34,243 nt of DNA from Asaia bogorensis (GTDB taxonomy: Bacteria > Pseudomonadota > Alphaproteobacteria > Acetobacterales > Acetobacteraceae): positions 1 through 34,243 of the forward strand of contig CAMBRC010000045.1 of NCBI GenBank assembly GCA_945869965.1. Reading direction: 5' to 3'. Below the pieces are notes generated by a model. The model saw only the letters and a list, made by a program, of their open reading frames with translations. It was not told the DNA's origin and searched no databases. Made by a program: the position numbers and the translations under genes. The stretch's first letter is position 1; every line of letters begins with the position of its first letter. Below are positions 23,258 to 31,000 of this stretch, in pieces.

Positions 23258-24229
23258 GTGAAAGCTGTTGTCTGCGAAGTTCTGGGCGGGCCCGAGGTTC
23301 TGGTGGTGCGGGAGTTGCCGGATCCGCCGCCGCCGGGGGCCGGCGAGGTGCAGGTTCGGATCCTGGCGCGCGGGGCGCAGTATGTGGATGTGTTGCAGGT
23401 GGCGGGGACGTATCAGACCAAGCCGGCGATGCCGTTTGTGCCCGGGGGTGAGGCGGCGGGGGAGATCGTTGTGGTAGGCGCCGGGGTGACGGGGTTTGCC
23501 GTGGGGGATCGGGTGATGAGCCGGCATTCCGGGGCGTTTTGCACGCTGGGCAATGCGAAGGCGAGTGCTTGCGATTTGTTGCCGGCGGCGCTGACGCTGG
23601 AGGAGGGGGCGGTTTTTCGCGGGGCGTATTCGACGGCGTATTACGCGCTGGTGCAGAAGGGACGGATGAAGGCGGGCGAGTGGGTGCTGATCCATGGCGC
23701 GGCCGGGGGGATCGGGATTTCGGCGATCCAGGTGGCCAAGCTGTATGGGGCTCGGGTCATCGCGACGGCTTCGACGCAGGCCAAGCGGGATGCGTGTTTG
23801 GCGCAGGGGGCGGATTTTGCGATCGACTATCGCGGCGGGTTTCGCGAGAAGGTGAAAGAGCTGACGGGGGGGAAGGGCGTTGATATCGTTTACGATCCGA
23901 TTGGAGCGGAGGTGTTTGACGAGTCGACGCGGTGTTTGAACTGGGGGGCGCGGTTGTTGATCCTGGGGTTTTTGGGGGGGGCGCCGGCTTTGGCGAAGAC
24001 CAATCATTTGCTGATCAAGGGGGCGGAGGCGATCGGGGTTTGGATTGGCGGGTTGGGGATGAACGAGCCGGAGGTGGCGGAGGCGAATATGCGGGTGCTG
24101 CTGGGGTTGGCGGCGGAGGGGAAGCTGAAGCCGGCGATATCGCATCGGTTTCCGTTGGAAGAGGCCTCGGGGTGTTTGCAGGCGATTGTGGAGCGGGCGG
24201 TGATTGGCAAGGCGGTTCTGGTCGGGTAG
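23258..24229 (+). CDS. Zinc-independent quinone oxidoreductase (MDR family)
   Basis: 323 residues of the medium-chain dehydrogenase/reductase family, NADPH:quinone oxidoreductase branch. N-terminal GroES-like domain (MKAVVCEVLGGPEVLVVREL), conserved PGGEAAGEIVVVG, then Rossmann motif HGAAGGIGISAIQVAK and DIVYDPIGAEVF. There are no catalytic or structural zinc Cys clusters, as expected for this branch. It reduces quinones or enoyl substrates with NADPH; the ligand is unknown. The start codon is GTG with AGGAG seven bases upstream. The ribosome site lies right after palindromic element D, so any promoter would be in or before that element. Confidence 0.9.
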   Translation: MKAVVCEVLGGPEVLVVRELPDPPPPGAGEVQVRILARGAQYVDVLQVAGTYQTKPAMPFVPGGEAAGEIVVVGAGVTGFAVGDRVMSRHSGAFCTLGNAKASACDLLPAALTLEEGAVFRGAYSTAYYALVQKGRMKAGEWVLIHGAAGGIGISAIQVAKLYGARVIATASTQAKRDACLAQGADFAIDYRGGFREKVKELTGGKGVDIVYDPIGAEVFDESTRCLNWGARLLILGFLGGAPALAKTNHLLIKGAEAIGVWIGGLGMNEPEVAEANMRVLLGLAAEGKLKPAISHRFPLEEASGCLQAIVERAVIGKAVLVG

Positions 24230-24455
24230 GGCGTGCGCGGGTAGGTGGTTGGGGTGATGGCGGAATGAAAACATTGCAGGGTATGACAGGGGTTTTCACA
24301 ACGACGTGAGAATTGTGGCTTGTGGTCTTTCTGCAATGATATCTGCTTGCATGGCGGTTGCCGAAGCGATCAGGTTTCGTCGGCCGGTTGTGGGCGGGAT
24401 GGTGTTTCACCCTTGATCGGCGTCGAGCTGAACGTTCAGGGAAGGATACGCCGCC
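24230..24455 (+). promoter_or_regulatory. Leader region of the MNIO cluster
   Basis: 226 bases without a gene. The first half (24260-24400) is clearly lower in GC than the neighbours, which fits a promoter. A good ribosome site, GGGAAGGA, ends eleven bases before the ATG. I could not assign a sigma-factor site or a known riboswitch fold. Small frames here have no coding signature. Regulation, for example by metals or an ECF sigma factor as in bufferin operons, is only a suggestion. Confidence 0.4.
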
Positions 24456-24716
24456 ATGGCTTCGACCGCTGTTTCCGCACGCGCCCGCACTGCCCAGATC
24501 CTGATTGGCGAGAAGGGTGCCAACCGGGCCGTCCGGGTGCTGCATCCCGGTAAGCTGTCGCCGGATGACATGGTTCGGATCAACAAGGTTCTGGTGGAGC
24601 AGGTGATCAAGGGGCTGACGGGTTGTGCGTGTCTGTCCGGGGTGATCGATGTGATCTGGGAGCGGGAATTCGACCAAGTGCTGGATGTGAAGCTTGGGGC
24701 GGGGTTCCAGGGCTGA
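24456..24716 (+). CDS. Small CxC protein, putative precursor or substrate of the adjacent MNIO enzyme
   Basis: 86 residues. A basic Ala/Ser-rich start (MASTAVSARARTAQIL) without a hydrophobic signal core, then HPGKLSPDDMVRINKVLVEQV, then LTGCACLSGVIDVIWERE and VLDVKLGAG. The only Cys residues are C57 and C59 in the GCACLSG motif. It lies directly before a DUF692/MNIO gene, whose relatives oxidise Cys or Asp residues of small peptides (methanobactin, bufferins, 3-thiaglutamate). By position, size and paired Cys it is the obvious substrate. The rest of the sequence looks like a folded helical/strand protein more than an unstructured leader, so a non-RiPP role cannot be excluded. I do not know a named family. 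Confidence 0.75.
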   Translation: MASTAVSARARTAQILIGEKGANRAVRVLHPGKLSPDDMVRINKVLVEQVIKGLTGCACLSGVIDVIWEREFDQVLDVKLGAGFQG

Positions 24717-24727
24717 GGGTTCGGGCC

Positions 24728-25630
24728 GTGTCTACCGGGCGTCCGTTGGTTGGGCTGTTGTATCATCCGGCGGTGCCGGGGGTGCTCGACGTGATGGGCG
24801 CCGGGGTGGACTTCGTCGAGGTCATACCGGATCGGCTCTGGTATGATTTCGGCGTGGGGGCCGAGCGGCGGTTTTCGCATTCGACTGCTGCGATCGATGA
24901 ACTTCGCCGGCATGCGCGGGGGCGGGCGGTGATCGGGCACGGCATCGGGTTGTCGCTGCCGAGTGCCATGCCGCTTGATGAGGCGCTGGTGGACGAGGTG
25001 GTGGCTTCGCACCGGATGCTCGATTATCGATGGTACAGCGAGCATTTGAGCATGTTCCTGGTGCCGGGGCGCAGCGTTCCCAATGCGCAGGCGGGGATGG
25101 GGCTGCCGGTGGTGCTGGACGAGGAGATGCTGGGGATTGTGGGGGGGAAGGTGCGGCTTCTGGGGGAGGCGTTGGGGACGCGCATCCTGATGGAGAACAG
25201 CACGATCTTTTCGCAGATCCCGGAGCAGGATATGACGGAGCCGGAATTTCTCAACCGGCTGTGCGCGGAGACCGGGTGCGGGGTGTTGCTGGACTTGCAC
25301 AATCTGTATGCCAATACGCGCAATCTGGGGATCTCGCCGGGGGAGTATCTGGCGGCGCTGGATCCTGGGTTGGTGGTGGAGATCCACCTGGCGGGCGGGG
25401 ATGAGTTGCGGGGGTTCTATACCGACTCGCATTCGCGGCCGACGCCGGAGGTGGTGTGGGATTGGGCGCGGGAGTGGGCGCCGCGGTTTCGGAACTTGGA
25501 AGCCATTACCTATGAGTATCATGAGAGCTATCAGAAGCGGATTGGGATGGACGGGGTGGCGCAGGAGTTGGCGCTGATGCGGGAGCTGGCCGAGGAGGTG
25601 GCGGTGCAGCGCGCGGGGGTGGTGGTGTGA
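24728..25630 (+). CDS. DUF692/MNIO multinuclear non-heme iron oxidase
   Basis: 300 residues starting at GTG; GAGGG seven bases upstream fixes this start over longer frames. A TIM-barrel metalloenzyme of the MbnB/TglH/BufB type. Metal-site motifs in order: GHGIGLSL (His71), WYSEHLSMF (His106), LMENSTIFS (Glu156), LLDLHNLYANTRN (Asp189, Asn192), VEIHLAGGDE (His220), TDSHSRPTPEVVWDW (Asp233, His235) and YEYHESY. All expected ligand positions are kept, so it should bind two or three iron ions and oxidise a peptide side chain. The LLDLHNLYANTRN wording marks a subgroup distinct from methanobactin or bufferin enzymes. It lies 11 bases after the CxC gene and overlaps the next by GTGA. Confidence 0.9.
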   Translation: MSTGRPLVGLLYHPAVPGVLDVMGAGVDFVEVIPDRLWYDFGVGAERRFSHSTAAIDELRRHARGRAVIGHGIGLSLPSAMPLDEALVDEVVASHRMLDYRWYSEHLSMFLVPGRSVPNAQAGMGLPVVLDEEMLGIVGGKVRLLGEALGTRILMENSTIFSQIPEQDMTEPEFLNRLCAETGCGVLLDLHNLYANTRNLGISPGEYLAALDPGLVVEIHLAGGDELRGFYTDSHSRPTPEVVWDWAREWAPRFRNLEAITYEYHESYQKRIGMDGVAQELALMRELAEEVAVQRAGVVV

Positions 25631-26091
25631 CGCTGGCGGCGTTTCAGATGGCGATGGCGGATTTCGCGGCGTCGCCGGCGCTGTGCCGGGAGGTGCGGGG
25701 GGATCCGGGGGTGTTGCGCGGGCGGTATGAGCTGACGGAGCGGGAGTGGCGGCAGTTGGTGGGGGTGGTTGGTGGGCGGGGGATGGAGGCGGTCTGCATG
25801 CTGTATCGGGCCAATCGGCTCGCGCCGGTGGCGTTGAATTTGCCGGAGACGTGTGCGGCGTTGGGGGATGATTTGAACCGGCTGATCTCCGCCTATTGGG
25901 AGAGCGAGCCGGTCACCAATGTGAATTTTTTGGTGGAGGCGGATCGGTTTTGCCGGTTCCTCGAAGGGCGCGTGGATGTGCCGGCGGCGGCGCGGGGGGC
26001 GCTGGCGCGGGAGCATGGGGTGTTGGCGGCGCGGGTGGCGTTTAGTGAGTCGCTGGCTGGTCGTGGGGGGCAGGAAGTAGCTGCAGGATAG
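25627..26091 (+). CDS. Putative partner protein of the MNIO enzyme (154 aa)
   Basis: 154 residues from GTG, overlapping the TGA of the MNIO gene by three bases. N-terminal FQMAMADFAASPALCREVRGDPGVL and RYELTEREWRQLVGVVGG, central MLYRANRLAPVALNLPETC, then TNVNFLVEADRFCRFLEG. Mostly helical, with no membrane segment. MNIO enzymes usually work with a second protein that recognises the precursor (MbnC, TglI, BufC); size, order and coupling make this the likely equivalent. The sequence does not obviously match those families by eye. The C-terminal 35 residues (AAARGALAREHGVL onward) are low-complexity. Confidence 0.75.
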   Translation: MTLAAFQMAMADFAASPALCREVRGDPGVLRGRYELTEREWRQLVGVVGGRGMEAVCMLYRANRLAPVALNLPETCAALGDDLNRLISAYWESEPVTNVNFLVEADRFCRFLEGRVDVPAAARGALAREHGVLAARVAFSESLAGRGGQEVAAG

Positions 26092-26116
26092 AGGCTGGGC
26101 TCTGCCGGGACGAAGA

Positions 26117-26142
26117 GTCGGATGGCGCTTCGCTTATCCGAC
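26117..26142. repeat. REP-like hairpin after the MNIO cluster
   Basis: Stem GTCGGAT (26117-26123) with ATCCGAC (26136-26142), and inside it GCG-CTT-CGC. The bipartite form, with AGCGAAGCGC in the loop strand, is a motif I recognise as a common intergenic repeat in several proteobacteria. It lies between the end of the MNIO cluster and a convergent crotonase gene, and could terminate or protect the transcript. Confidence 0.7.
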
Positions 26143-26159
26143 CTACAGGTGAATAAGGT

Positions 26160-26198
26160 CCAGGGGCTTGGCCCCTGGCGGGTCTGGGCGGAGCCCAG
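26160..26198. repeat. Two tandem GC-rich hairpins in convergent gap
   Basis: First hairpin CCAGGGGC (26160-26167), loop TTG, GCCCCTGG (26171-26178); second CTGGGC (26184-26189), loop GGA, GCCCAG (26193-26198). No T-run follows either. They lie between convergent genes and could act as a bidirectional transcription barrier, or be a short interspersed repeat. Confidence 0.75.
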
Positions 26199-26220
26199 GT
26201 CTTGCTTTGCGACTTCCTGG

Positions 26221-27009
26221 TTAGCCGCCGGTGTAGTTCGGTTTGCGCTTGCCCAGGAAGGCGGCGATGCCCTCGGCGAAGTCGGTGGTTTTCATGCTTT
26301 GGTGGAAGGCTGCGCGTTCGGCGTCCATCTGGGCGGGGAGGTCGCGGTCGAGGCTTTCGCGGAGGAGGCGCTTGATGCGGCCATAGGCCCGGGTGGGGCC
26401 GGTGGCGAGGCGTTCGGCCAGGGCGGTGGTGCGGGCAGCGAGGTCGGCGGTGGGGACGACGAAATTGACGAGGCCGAGGCGGAGGGCTTCTTGGGCGTCG
26501 ATGGTGTCGGCGAGGAGGGCGATTTCCAGGGCTTTGCGCAGGCCGACGAGGCGGGGGAGGTGCCAGGAGCCGCTGCCGTCGACGCTGGTGCCGACGCGGG
26601 CGTAGGCGAGGGTGAATTTGGCGTCGTCGGCGGCGATGGCGAGGTCGGCGGCCATGGCGACGCTCATGCCGGCGCCGGCGACTGGGCCGTGGAGGCTGGC
26701 GAGGACGGGCTGGGGTATTTCGGCGAGTTTGGCTAGGCCGCGGTGCAGCGGGAGCATGATGTGGTCGACGATTTGCGGGCCTTCGGTCAGGGCGCGCTGG
26801 ATGACGCCGAGGTCGCCGCCGGCCATGAAGCCGCGGCCGGCACCTTTGATCACGATGACGCGCAGGTCTGGCTTCTCGGCGAGGTGGTTCACCGCGGCTT
26901 CGAAGGCTTCGGCCATCTCGATGTCGAGCGCGTTGAGCTGGGCGGGGCGGTTGAGGGTGATGGTGGCGATGGGGCCTTCGGCGTCCAGGATTAGGGCGGG
27001 GTCTGGCAT
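26221..27009 (-). CDS. Crotonase-family enzyme, PaaG-like isomerase type
   Basis: 262 residues. First oxyanion loop FMAGGDLGVI, second GPVAGAGMSVAMAADL. The first catalytic Glu position is Ser (GMSVAM) and the second lies in TLAYARVG; an Asp in SVDGSGSWHLPRLVG takes the place used by PaaG-type isomerases. So double-bond isomerisation is more likely than hydration. The end GKRKPNYTGG is typical. GGAG precedes the ATG. The gene overlaps the 3' end of the phosphotransferase gene by 19 bases, on the same strand, so the two are translated together. Confidence 0.9.
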   Translation of the reverse strand: MPDPALILDAEGPIATITLNRPAQLNALDIEMAEAFEAAVNHLAEKPDLRVIVIKGAGRGFMAGGDLGVIQRALTEGPQIVDHIMLPLHRGLAKLAEIPQPVLASLHGPVAGAGMSVAMAADLAIAADDAKFTLAYARVGTSVDGSGSWHLPRLVGLRKALEIALLADTIDAQEALRLGLVNFVVPTADLAARTTALAERLATGPTRAYGRIKRLLRESLDRDLPAQMDAERAAFHQSMKTTDFAEGIAAFLGKRKPNYTGG

Positions 27010-28040
27010 GTGCGGTCTCCGTATGGGGGTGGGCCGTCGATCGCGGCGACCGCGTGGGCGGCGAAGGCGCGGCTGAGGGTCAGGGTGTTGGCGGCGTCGG
27101 CGGCGGCGGCGTTACCGGCACGGACACGGGCGGCGATGCCCTCGAAGATGACGGCGAAGCGGAACAGGGCGAAAGCGAAGTGGAAGGGCCAGAGGCCTGG
27201 GGTGGGTTTGGCGGCCGTGTAGTAGGTGGCGATGTACTCTTCCTCGCCGGGGATGCCGAGGGCGGCGAGGTCGAGGCCGAGCAGGCCGCCGTAGTCCTGG
27301 GGGCGGGAGCGCCAGGCCATGGCGTTGAAGGCGAGGTCGGAGAGCGGGTCGCCGATGGTGGAGAGTTCCCAGTCCAGGACGGCGATGACGCGGGGTTCGG
27401 TGGGGTGGAACATCATGTTGCCGAGGCGGAAATCGCCGTGGCAGAGGGTGGTGGTTTCGCCGGTTGGGATGTTGTTGGGCAGCCATTGGATCAGGCGTTC
27501 GATGTCGGGGATGGGGTCGGTTTTCGAGAGTTCGTATTGCTTGGTCCAGCGGGCGATCTGGCGCGGGAAGAAGTTGCCGGGGCGGCCGAAACCTTCGAGG
27601 CCGACGGACTGCCAGTCGACGGCGTGGAGCTTGGCCAGGGTTTCTGCCATGGACGCGTACATGGCGCGGCGGTCGGCGGGGGGGACTCCGGGGAGGTCGT
27701 AGCCGGGGAAGACGCGGCCTTGGAGGCGGTCCATGACGTAGAACGGGGTGCCGATGATGTCCGGGGAGTCTTCGTAGAACAGGCAGTTGGGGACGGGGAA
27801 TTCGGTCTGGGCGAGGGCGCGCATGACGCGGAATTCGCGGTCGATGGCGTGGGCGCTGGGGAGGAGGTCGCCGGTGGGTTGCTTGCGCAGGACGAGGGCG
27901 CGGGTGTCGTAGGTGGCGAAGAAGGTGGGGTTGGATTGGCCGCCGGAGATGCGTTCCAGGCGCAGGGGGCCGGCGAGGTTCAGGCGGTCCCGTAGGTATG
28001 CGTCCAGGCGCGCGGTGTCGAAACCGGTGGATTCGGTCAT
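26991..28040 (-). CDS. Phosphotransferase (APH/ACAD10-like) family protein
   Basis: 349 residues with the aminoglycoside-phosphotransferase/choline kinase fold. Gly-rich-loop equivalent RISGGQSNPTFFATY, then the catalytic loop LCHGDFRLGNMMF (Asp and Asn of the HGDxxxxN motif) and VLDWELSTIGDPLSDLA (the metal-binding D-W-E). Proteins of this branch often sit beside acyl-CoA dehydrogenase or crotonase genes and are thought to phosphorylate hydroxyacyl compounds, as in ACAD10/11. The overlap with the crotonase gene supports that. AAGGGGG lies about 12 bases before the start. It diverges from the FAD oxidoreductase gene across element E. Confidence 0.9.
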   Translation of the reverse strand: MTESTGFDTARLDAYLRDRLNLAGPLRLERISGGQSNPTFFATYDTRALVLRKQPTGDLLPSAHAIDREFRVMRALAQTEFPVPNCLFYEDSPDIIGTPFYVMDRLQGRVFPGYDLPGVPPADRRAMYASMAETLAKLHAVDWQSVGLEGFGRPGNFFPRQIARWTKQYELSKTDPIPDIERLIQWLPNNIPTGETTTLCHGDFRLGNMMFHPTEPRVIAVLDWELSTIGDPLSDLAFNAMAWRSRPQDYGGLLGLDLAALGIPGEEEYIATYYTAAKPTPGLWPFHFAFALFRFAVIFEGIAARVRAGNAAAADAANTLTLSRAFAAHAVAAIDGPPPYGDRTCQTPP

Positions 28041-28095
28041 TTGGCGGTGGTCCCCCTTGGGAGGAGAATAGCGGGAGGGCGGGCGGAAGGAAGGT

Positions 28096-28211
28096 GTTCT
28101 TTTTTGAAAAAAAAGAACCAAAAAACTTTCATCACTTGGCGGGGTGTTTGGGGGGAGGGACGGTTCCAATGGATGAAAGTCTTTTTGCTTCTTTTTCTTC
28201 AGAAAAAGAAG
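28096..28211. repeat. AT-rich palindromic element E
   Basis: A full element. Hairpin GTTCTTTTTT (28096-28105) with AAAAAAGAAC (28109-28118), arm CAAAAAACTTTCATCACTT, a centre without a strong GC stem, arm AATGGATGAAAGTCTTTTTG, then a hairpin of CTTCTTTTTCT (28188-28198) with AGAAAAAGAAG (28201-28211). It occupies most of the gap between two divergent genes, which is an odd place for a terminator. Confidence 0.9.
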
Positions 28212-28251
28212 ATTCTTCCTTGGCTTGGTGGCGTGCTCTATACCGCCGCGC

Positions 28252-29850
28252 ATGATTCGATTGACGGAAGTGCGGCTGCCGCTGGACCACGCTGAGGACG
28301 CGCTGCGGGCGGCTGCGGAGGCGCGGCTGGGGCCAGTGCGCGAGGTGCGGGTGTTTCGCCGGGCGCATGATGCGCGCAACAAGGCGGCGATCCGGTTCAC
28401 CTATACGTTGGATGTCGAGGTCGCCGACGAGGCGGGGGTTTTGGCGCGGCTGGCGGGCGATCGGCATGTCGGGGTGACGCCGGATGTCTCGTATCGGTTT
28501 GTCGGGGCGGCGCCGGCGCGGGGGTGGGCGCGGCCGGTGGTTATCGGGACGGGGCCGTGCGGGTTGTTTGCGGCGTTGCTGCTGGCGCAGATGGGGTTTC
28601 GGCCGATTGTGCTGGATCGCGGGCGGGTGGTGCGGGAGCGGACGAAGGATACCTGGGGGCTGTGGCGGCGGGGGGTATTGAACCCGGAGTCCAATGTGCA
28701 GTTTGGCGAGGGTGGGGCGGGGACGTTCTCGGACGGGAAGCTTTACAGCCAGATCAAGGACCCTGGGCATCGCGGGCGGAAGGTTTTGGAGAAGTTTGTG
28801 CGGGCGGGGGCGCCGGAGGAGATTTTGTGGGTGGCCAAGCCCCATATCGGGACGTTTCGCCTGGTGGGCATGGTGGAGCACATGCGCGCGACGATCGAGG
28901 CTTTGGGCGGGGAGTATCGCTGGCGGAGCAAGGTGGTCGATCTCGATCTTGACGCGCGGCATGGCGTGCGGGGGGTGGTGCTGGAGGGTGGGGAGCGGAT
29001 TGCGTGTGACCACGTAGTGCTGGCGGTGGGGCATTCGGCGCGCGATACGTTTGCGATGCTGCACGAGCGGGGAGTGGCGATGGTGGCCAAGCCGTTTTCG
29101 ATTGGGGTGCGGATTGAGCATCCGCAGTCGTTGATTGATCGGGCGCGGTTTGGAGCTTTTGCAGGCGATCCATTGCTGGGGGCGGCGGATTACAAGCTGG
29201 TGCATCACTGCGGCAACGGGCGCAGCGTCTATTCGTTTTGCATGTGTCCGGGGGGGACGGTGGTGGCGGCGACCAGCGAAGAGGGGCGCGTGGTCACCAA
29301 TGGGATGAGCCAGTATTCGCGCAATGAGCGCAATGCAAATGCGGGGATCGTGGTGGGGGTTGATCCTGCGGATTATCCGGGTGGGGCGCTGGCGGGGATT
29401 GCGTTTCAGCGGGAGTGGGAGAGCCGGGCGTTTGCGGCGGGGGGCGGGACGTATGCGGCGCCGGGGCAGTTGGTGGGGGATTTCCTGGCGGGGCGGGCTT
29501 CGACGACGTTCGGCAGTGTGATCCCGAGTTACAAGCCTGGGGTGCATTTGACGGATTTGGCGCTGTGCCTGCCGGAATTTGCGGTGGCTGCGATCCGGGA
29601 GGCGTTGCCGCACTTCGGGCGAACGATCCCGGGGTTTGATATGGCGGATGCCGTCATGACGGGGGTGGAGACGCGGACATCGTCGCCGTTGCGGATGCCG
29701 CGAGGGGCGGATTTGCAGACCCCGGGGACGCCGGGGTTGTTTCCGGCGGGCGAGGGGGCGGGGTATGCGGGAGGGATTCTGTCGGCGGGAGTGGACGGGA
29801 TCCGGGTGGCGGAGGCGGTGGCGGTGAGCATTGTTGCCGGGGCGAGGTGA
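28252..29850 (+). CDS. FAD-dependent oxidoreductase, COG2509-type
   Basis: 532 residues. An N-terminal domain of about 85 residues (LTEVRLPLDHAEDALRAAAE, EVRVFRRAHDARNKAAIRF) is followed by the FAD-binding motif VVIGTGPCGLFAALLLA (about 97-113), then GEGGAGTFSDGKLYSQIKD, which carries the flavin-contacting loop typical of this uncharacterised flavoprotein family. CDHVVLAVGHSARDTFAML and the C-terminal GLFPAGEGAGYAGGILSAGVDG complete the nucleotide site. The true electron acceptor is unknown. There is no Shine-Dalgarno before the ATG, and palindromic element E ends only 40 bases upstream. It overlaps the GST gene by TGATG. Confidence 0.85.
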   Translation: MIRLTEVRLPLDHAEDALRAAAEARLGPVREVRVFRRAHDARNKAAIRFTYTLDVEVADEAGVLARLAGDRHVGVTPDVSYRFVGAAPARGWARPVVIGTGPCGLFAALLLAQMGFRPIVLDRGRVVRERTKDTWGLWRRGVLNPESNVQFGEGGAGTFSDGKLYSQIKDPGHRGRKVLEKFVRAGAPEEILWVAKPHIGTFRLVGMVEHMRATIEALGGEYRWRSKVVDLDLDARHGVRGVVLEGGERIACDHVVLAVGHSARDTFAMLHERGVAMVAKPFSIGVRIEHPQSLIDRARFGAFAGDPLLGAADYKLVHHCGNGRSVYSFCMCPGGTVVAATSEEGRVVTNGMSQYSRNERNANAGIVVGVDPADYPGGALAGIAFQREWESRAFAAGGGTYAAPGQLVGDFLAGRASTTFGSVIPSYKPGVHLTDLALCLPEFAVAAIREALPHFGRTIPGFDMADAVMTGVETRTSSPLRMPRGADLQTPGTPGLFPAGEGAGYAGGILSAGVDGIRVAEAVAVSIVAGAR

Positions 29851-30452
29851 TGGGGCTGACGATCTATGGCTCGCCGCGGTCGCGGACGATGCGGGTGCTG
29901 TGGGCGGCGGCGGAATTGGACCTGACCTATGCCCATGTGCCGCTCGCGTTTGACGATCCGGCGTTGAAGGAGGCGGAGTTCCTGGCGCTCAACCCTGCTG
30001 GCGCGATTCCGACGATTGTCGATGACGGGTTCGTGTTGGCTGAGTCGCTCGCCATCAATCTGTATCTTGCGAAGAAATATGGCTTGGGCGGGCTGTATCC
30101 GGTGGATGCGGGCGCGGAGGCCGAGACCTGGCGCTGGTCGCTTTGGGCGCAGGGGCATCTGGAGCCGTGGGTGCAGCAGGACGCGTTGCTTGCCGAGATG
30201 CGGGCGGCGGTTTGGCCGCATGCGCAGGTGGTGATTGCGGCGGCGCTGGGGATATTGGATCGGGCGTTGGGCGGGCGACTTTGGCTGGTGGGTGTGGAGT
30301 TTTCGGTGGCGGATCTCAACGTGGCCGGGGTGCTGTCGCCGTCGCGGGCGCGGCATCTGGATGTCGCGCGGTTCCCGCATGTCGCTGCGTGGCTGGCGCG
30401 TTGCTACGCTCGGCCTGCGGCGGTGGCGACGCGGGGCCGGTTTGGCGGATAG
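29850..30452 (+). CDS. Glutathione S-transferase family protein
   Basis: 200 residues, standard length. Thioredoxin-like N-terminal domain: LTIYGSPRSRTMRVLWAAAEL (Ser/Arg at the active-site position), the cis-Pro in NPAGAIPTIVDD and the glutathione-contacting ESLAINLYLAKKYG. The helical C-terminal domain has GVEFSVADLNVAGVL. This type conjugates or reduces with glutathione; the substrate is unknown. Its ATG overlaps the TGA of the flavoprotein gene, so both enzymes are made together. Confidence 0.9.
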   Translation: MGLTIYGSPRSRTMRVLWAAAELDLTYAHVPLAFDDPALKEAEFLALNPAGAIPTIVDDGFVLAESLAINLYLAKKYGLGGLYPVDAGAEAETWRWSLWAQGHLEPWVQQDALLAEMRAAVWPHAQVVIAAALGILDRALGGRLWLVGVEFSVADLNVAGVLSPSRARHLDVARFPHVAAWLARCYARPAAVATRGRFGG

Positions 30453-30476
30453 CGCGGCGTTGGCAAGGCGGGGGGG

Positions 30477-30851
30477 TTACTCAGCGGGGTTCATGCGTTT
30501 GGCGAGCATGTTCTTGATCTCGCGGATGTCGGCTTTGATCTGTTCCTGTTCGTCGTGGGTGAACTGGTGCCGGCTGTCGATAATGCGGGTGATCAGGCGG
30601 GTGACGATGATCGGGGCGATGAACAGGGGCACCATGTGCATCAGGATGATGCCGTCGATGCGGCCGATCAGGGTGACAGGGAAAATGTCGCCATAGCCCA
30701 CCGTCATGGCGGTGACGAAGGCCCACCAGATTGAGTCGGCGAAAGATTTGTCTTCGGCATAAGCGAAGACCACAGCGCCAACGATGATCAGACCGGCGTA
30801 GATCATGACGAGTTCGCGGAAGGTGTCGGTGAACTTGTCTAGGCTCTTCAT
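30477..30851 (-). CDS. Two-TM potassium channel family protein
   Basis: 124 residues. First helix LVMIYAGLIIVGAVVFAYAE, pore helix WWAFVTAMTVGYGDIFP with the TVGYGD selectivity filter, and second helix IDGIILMHMVPLFIAPIIV. The C-terminal part (HDEQEQIKADIREIKNMLAKRM) is a short helix, probably a coiled coil for tetramer assembly. There is no RCK or cyclic-nucleotide domain, so gating is not evident. It works in the inner membrane for K+ flux. AGGAG precedes the ATG. It is a single-gene unit divergent from the TPP enzyme and convergent with the GST. Confidence 0.9.
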   Translation of the reverse strand: MKSLDKFTDTFRELVMIYAGLIIVGAVVFAYAEDKSFADSIWWAFVTAMTVGYGDIFPVTLIGRIDGIILMHMVPLFIAPIIVTRLITRIIDSRHQFTHDEQEQIKADIREIKNMLAKRMNPAE

Positions 30852-31000
30852 GGTGTCGCTCCTGCGTCGATGGCTGTTCGCTGGGGGGAAGTTTGTGCTG
30901 GTGCCGGCGCTTGGTCCAGGATTTCTCGGCGGGCTGGGGGTTGGCGCCTGGGCGCGGCGGACGCACAATCGGCCGGGTCAGAAACGGGAGACGTTTATCC

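Noticed and set aside
24230-24455. Riboswitch or small leader peptide before the MNIO cluster
   Set aside because: No fold or conserved element could be recognised by eye and short frames show no coding signature.
26117-26198. CRISPR-like repeats
   Set aside because: Three different hairpins with no regular spacing or direct repeats; no cas genes.
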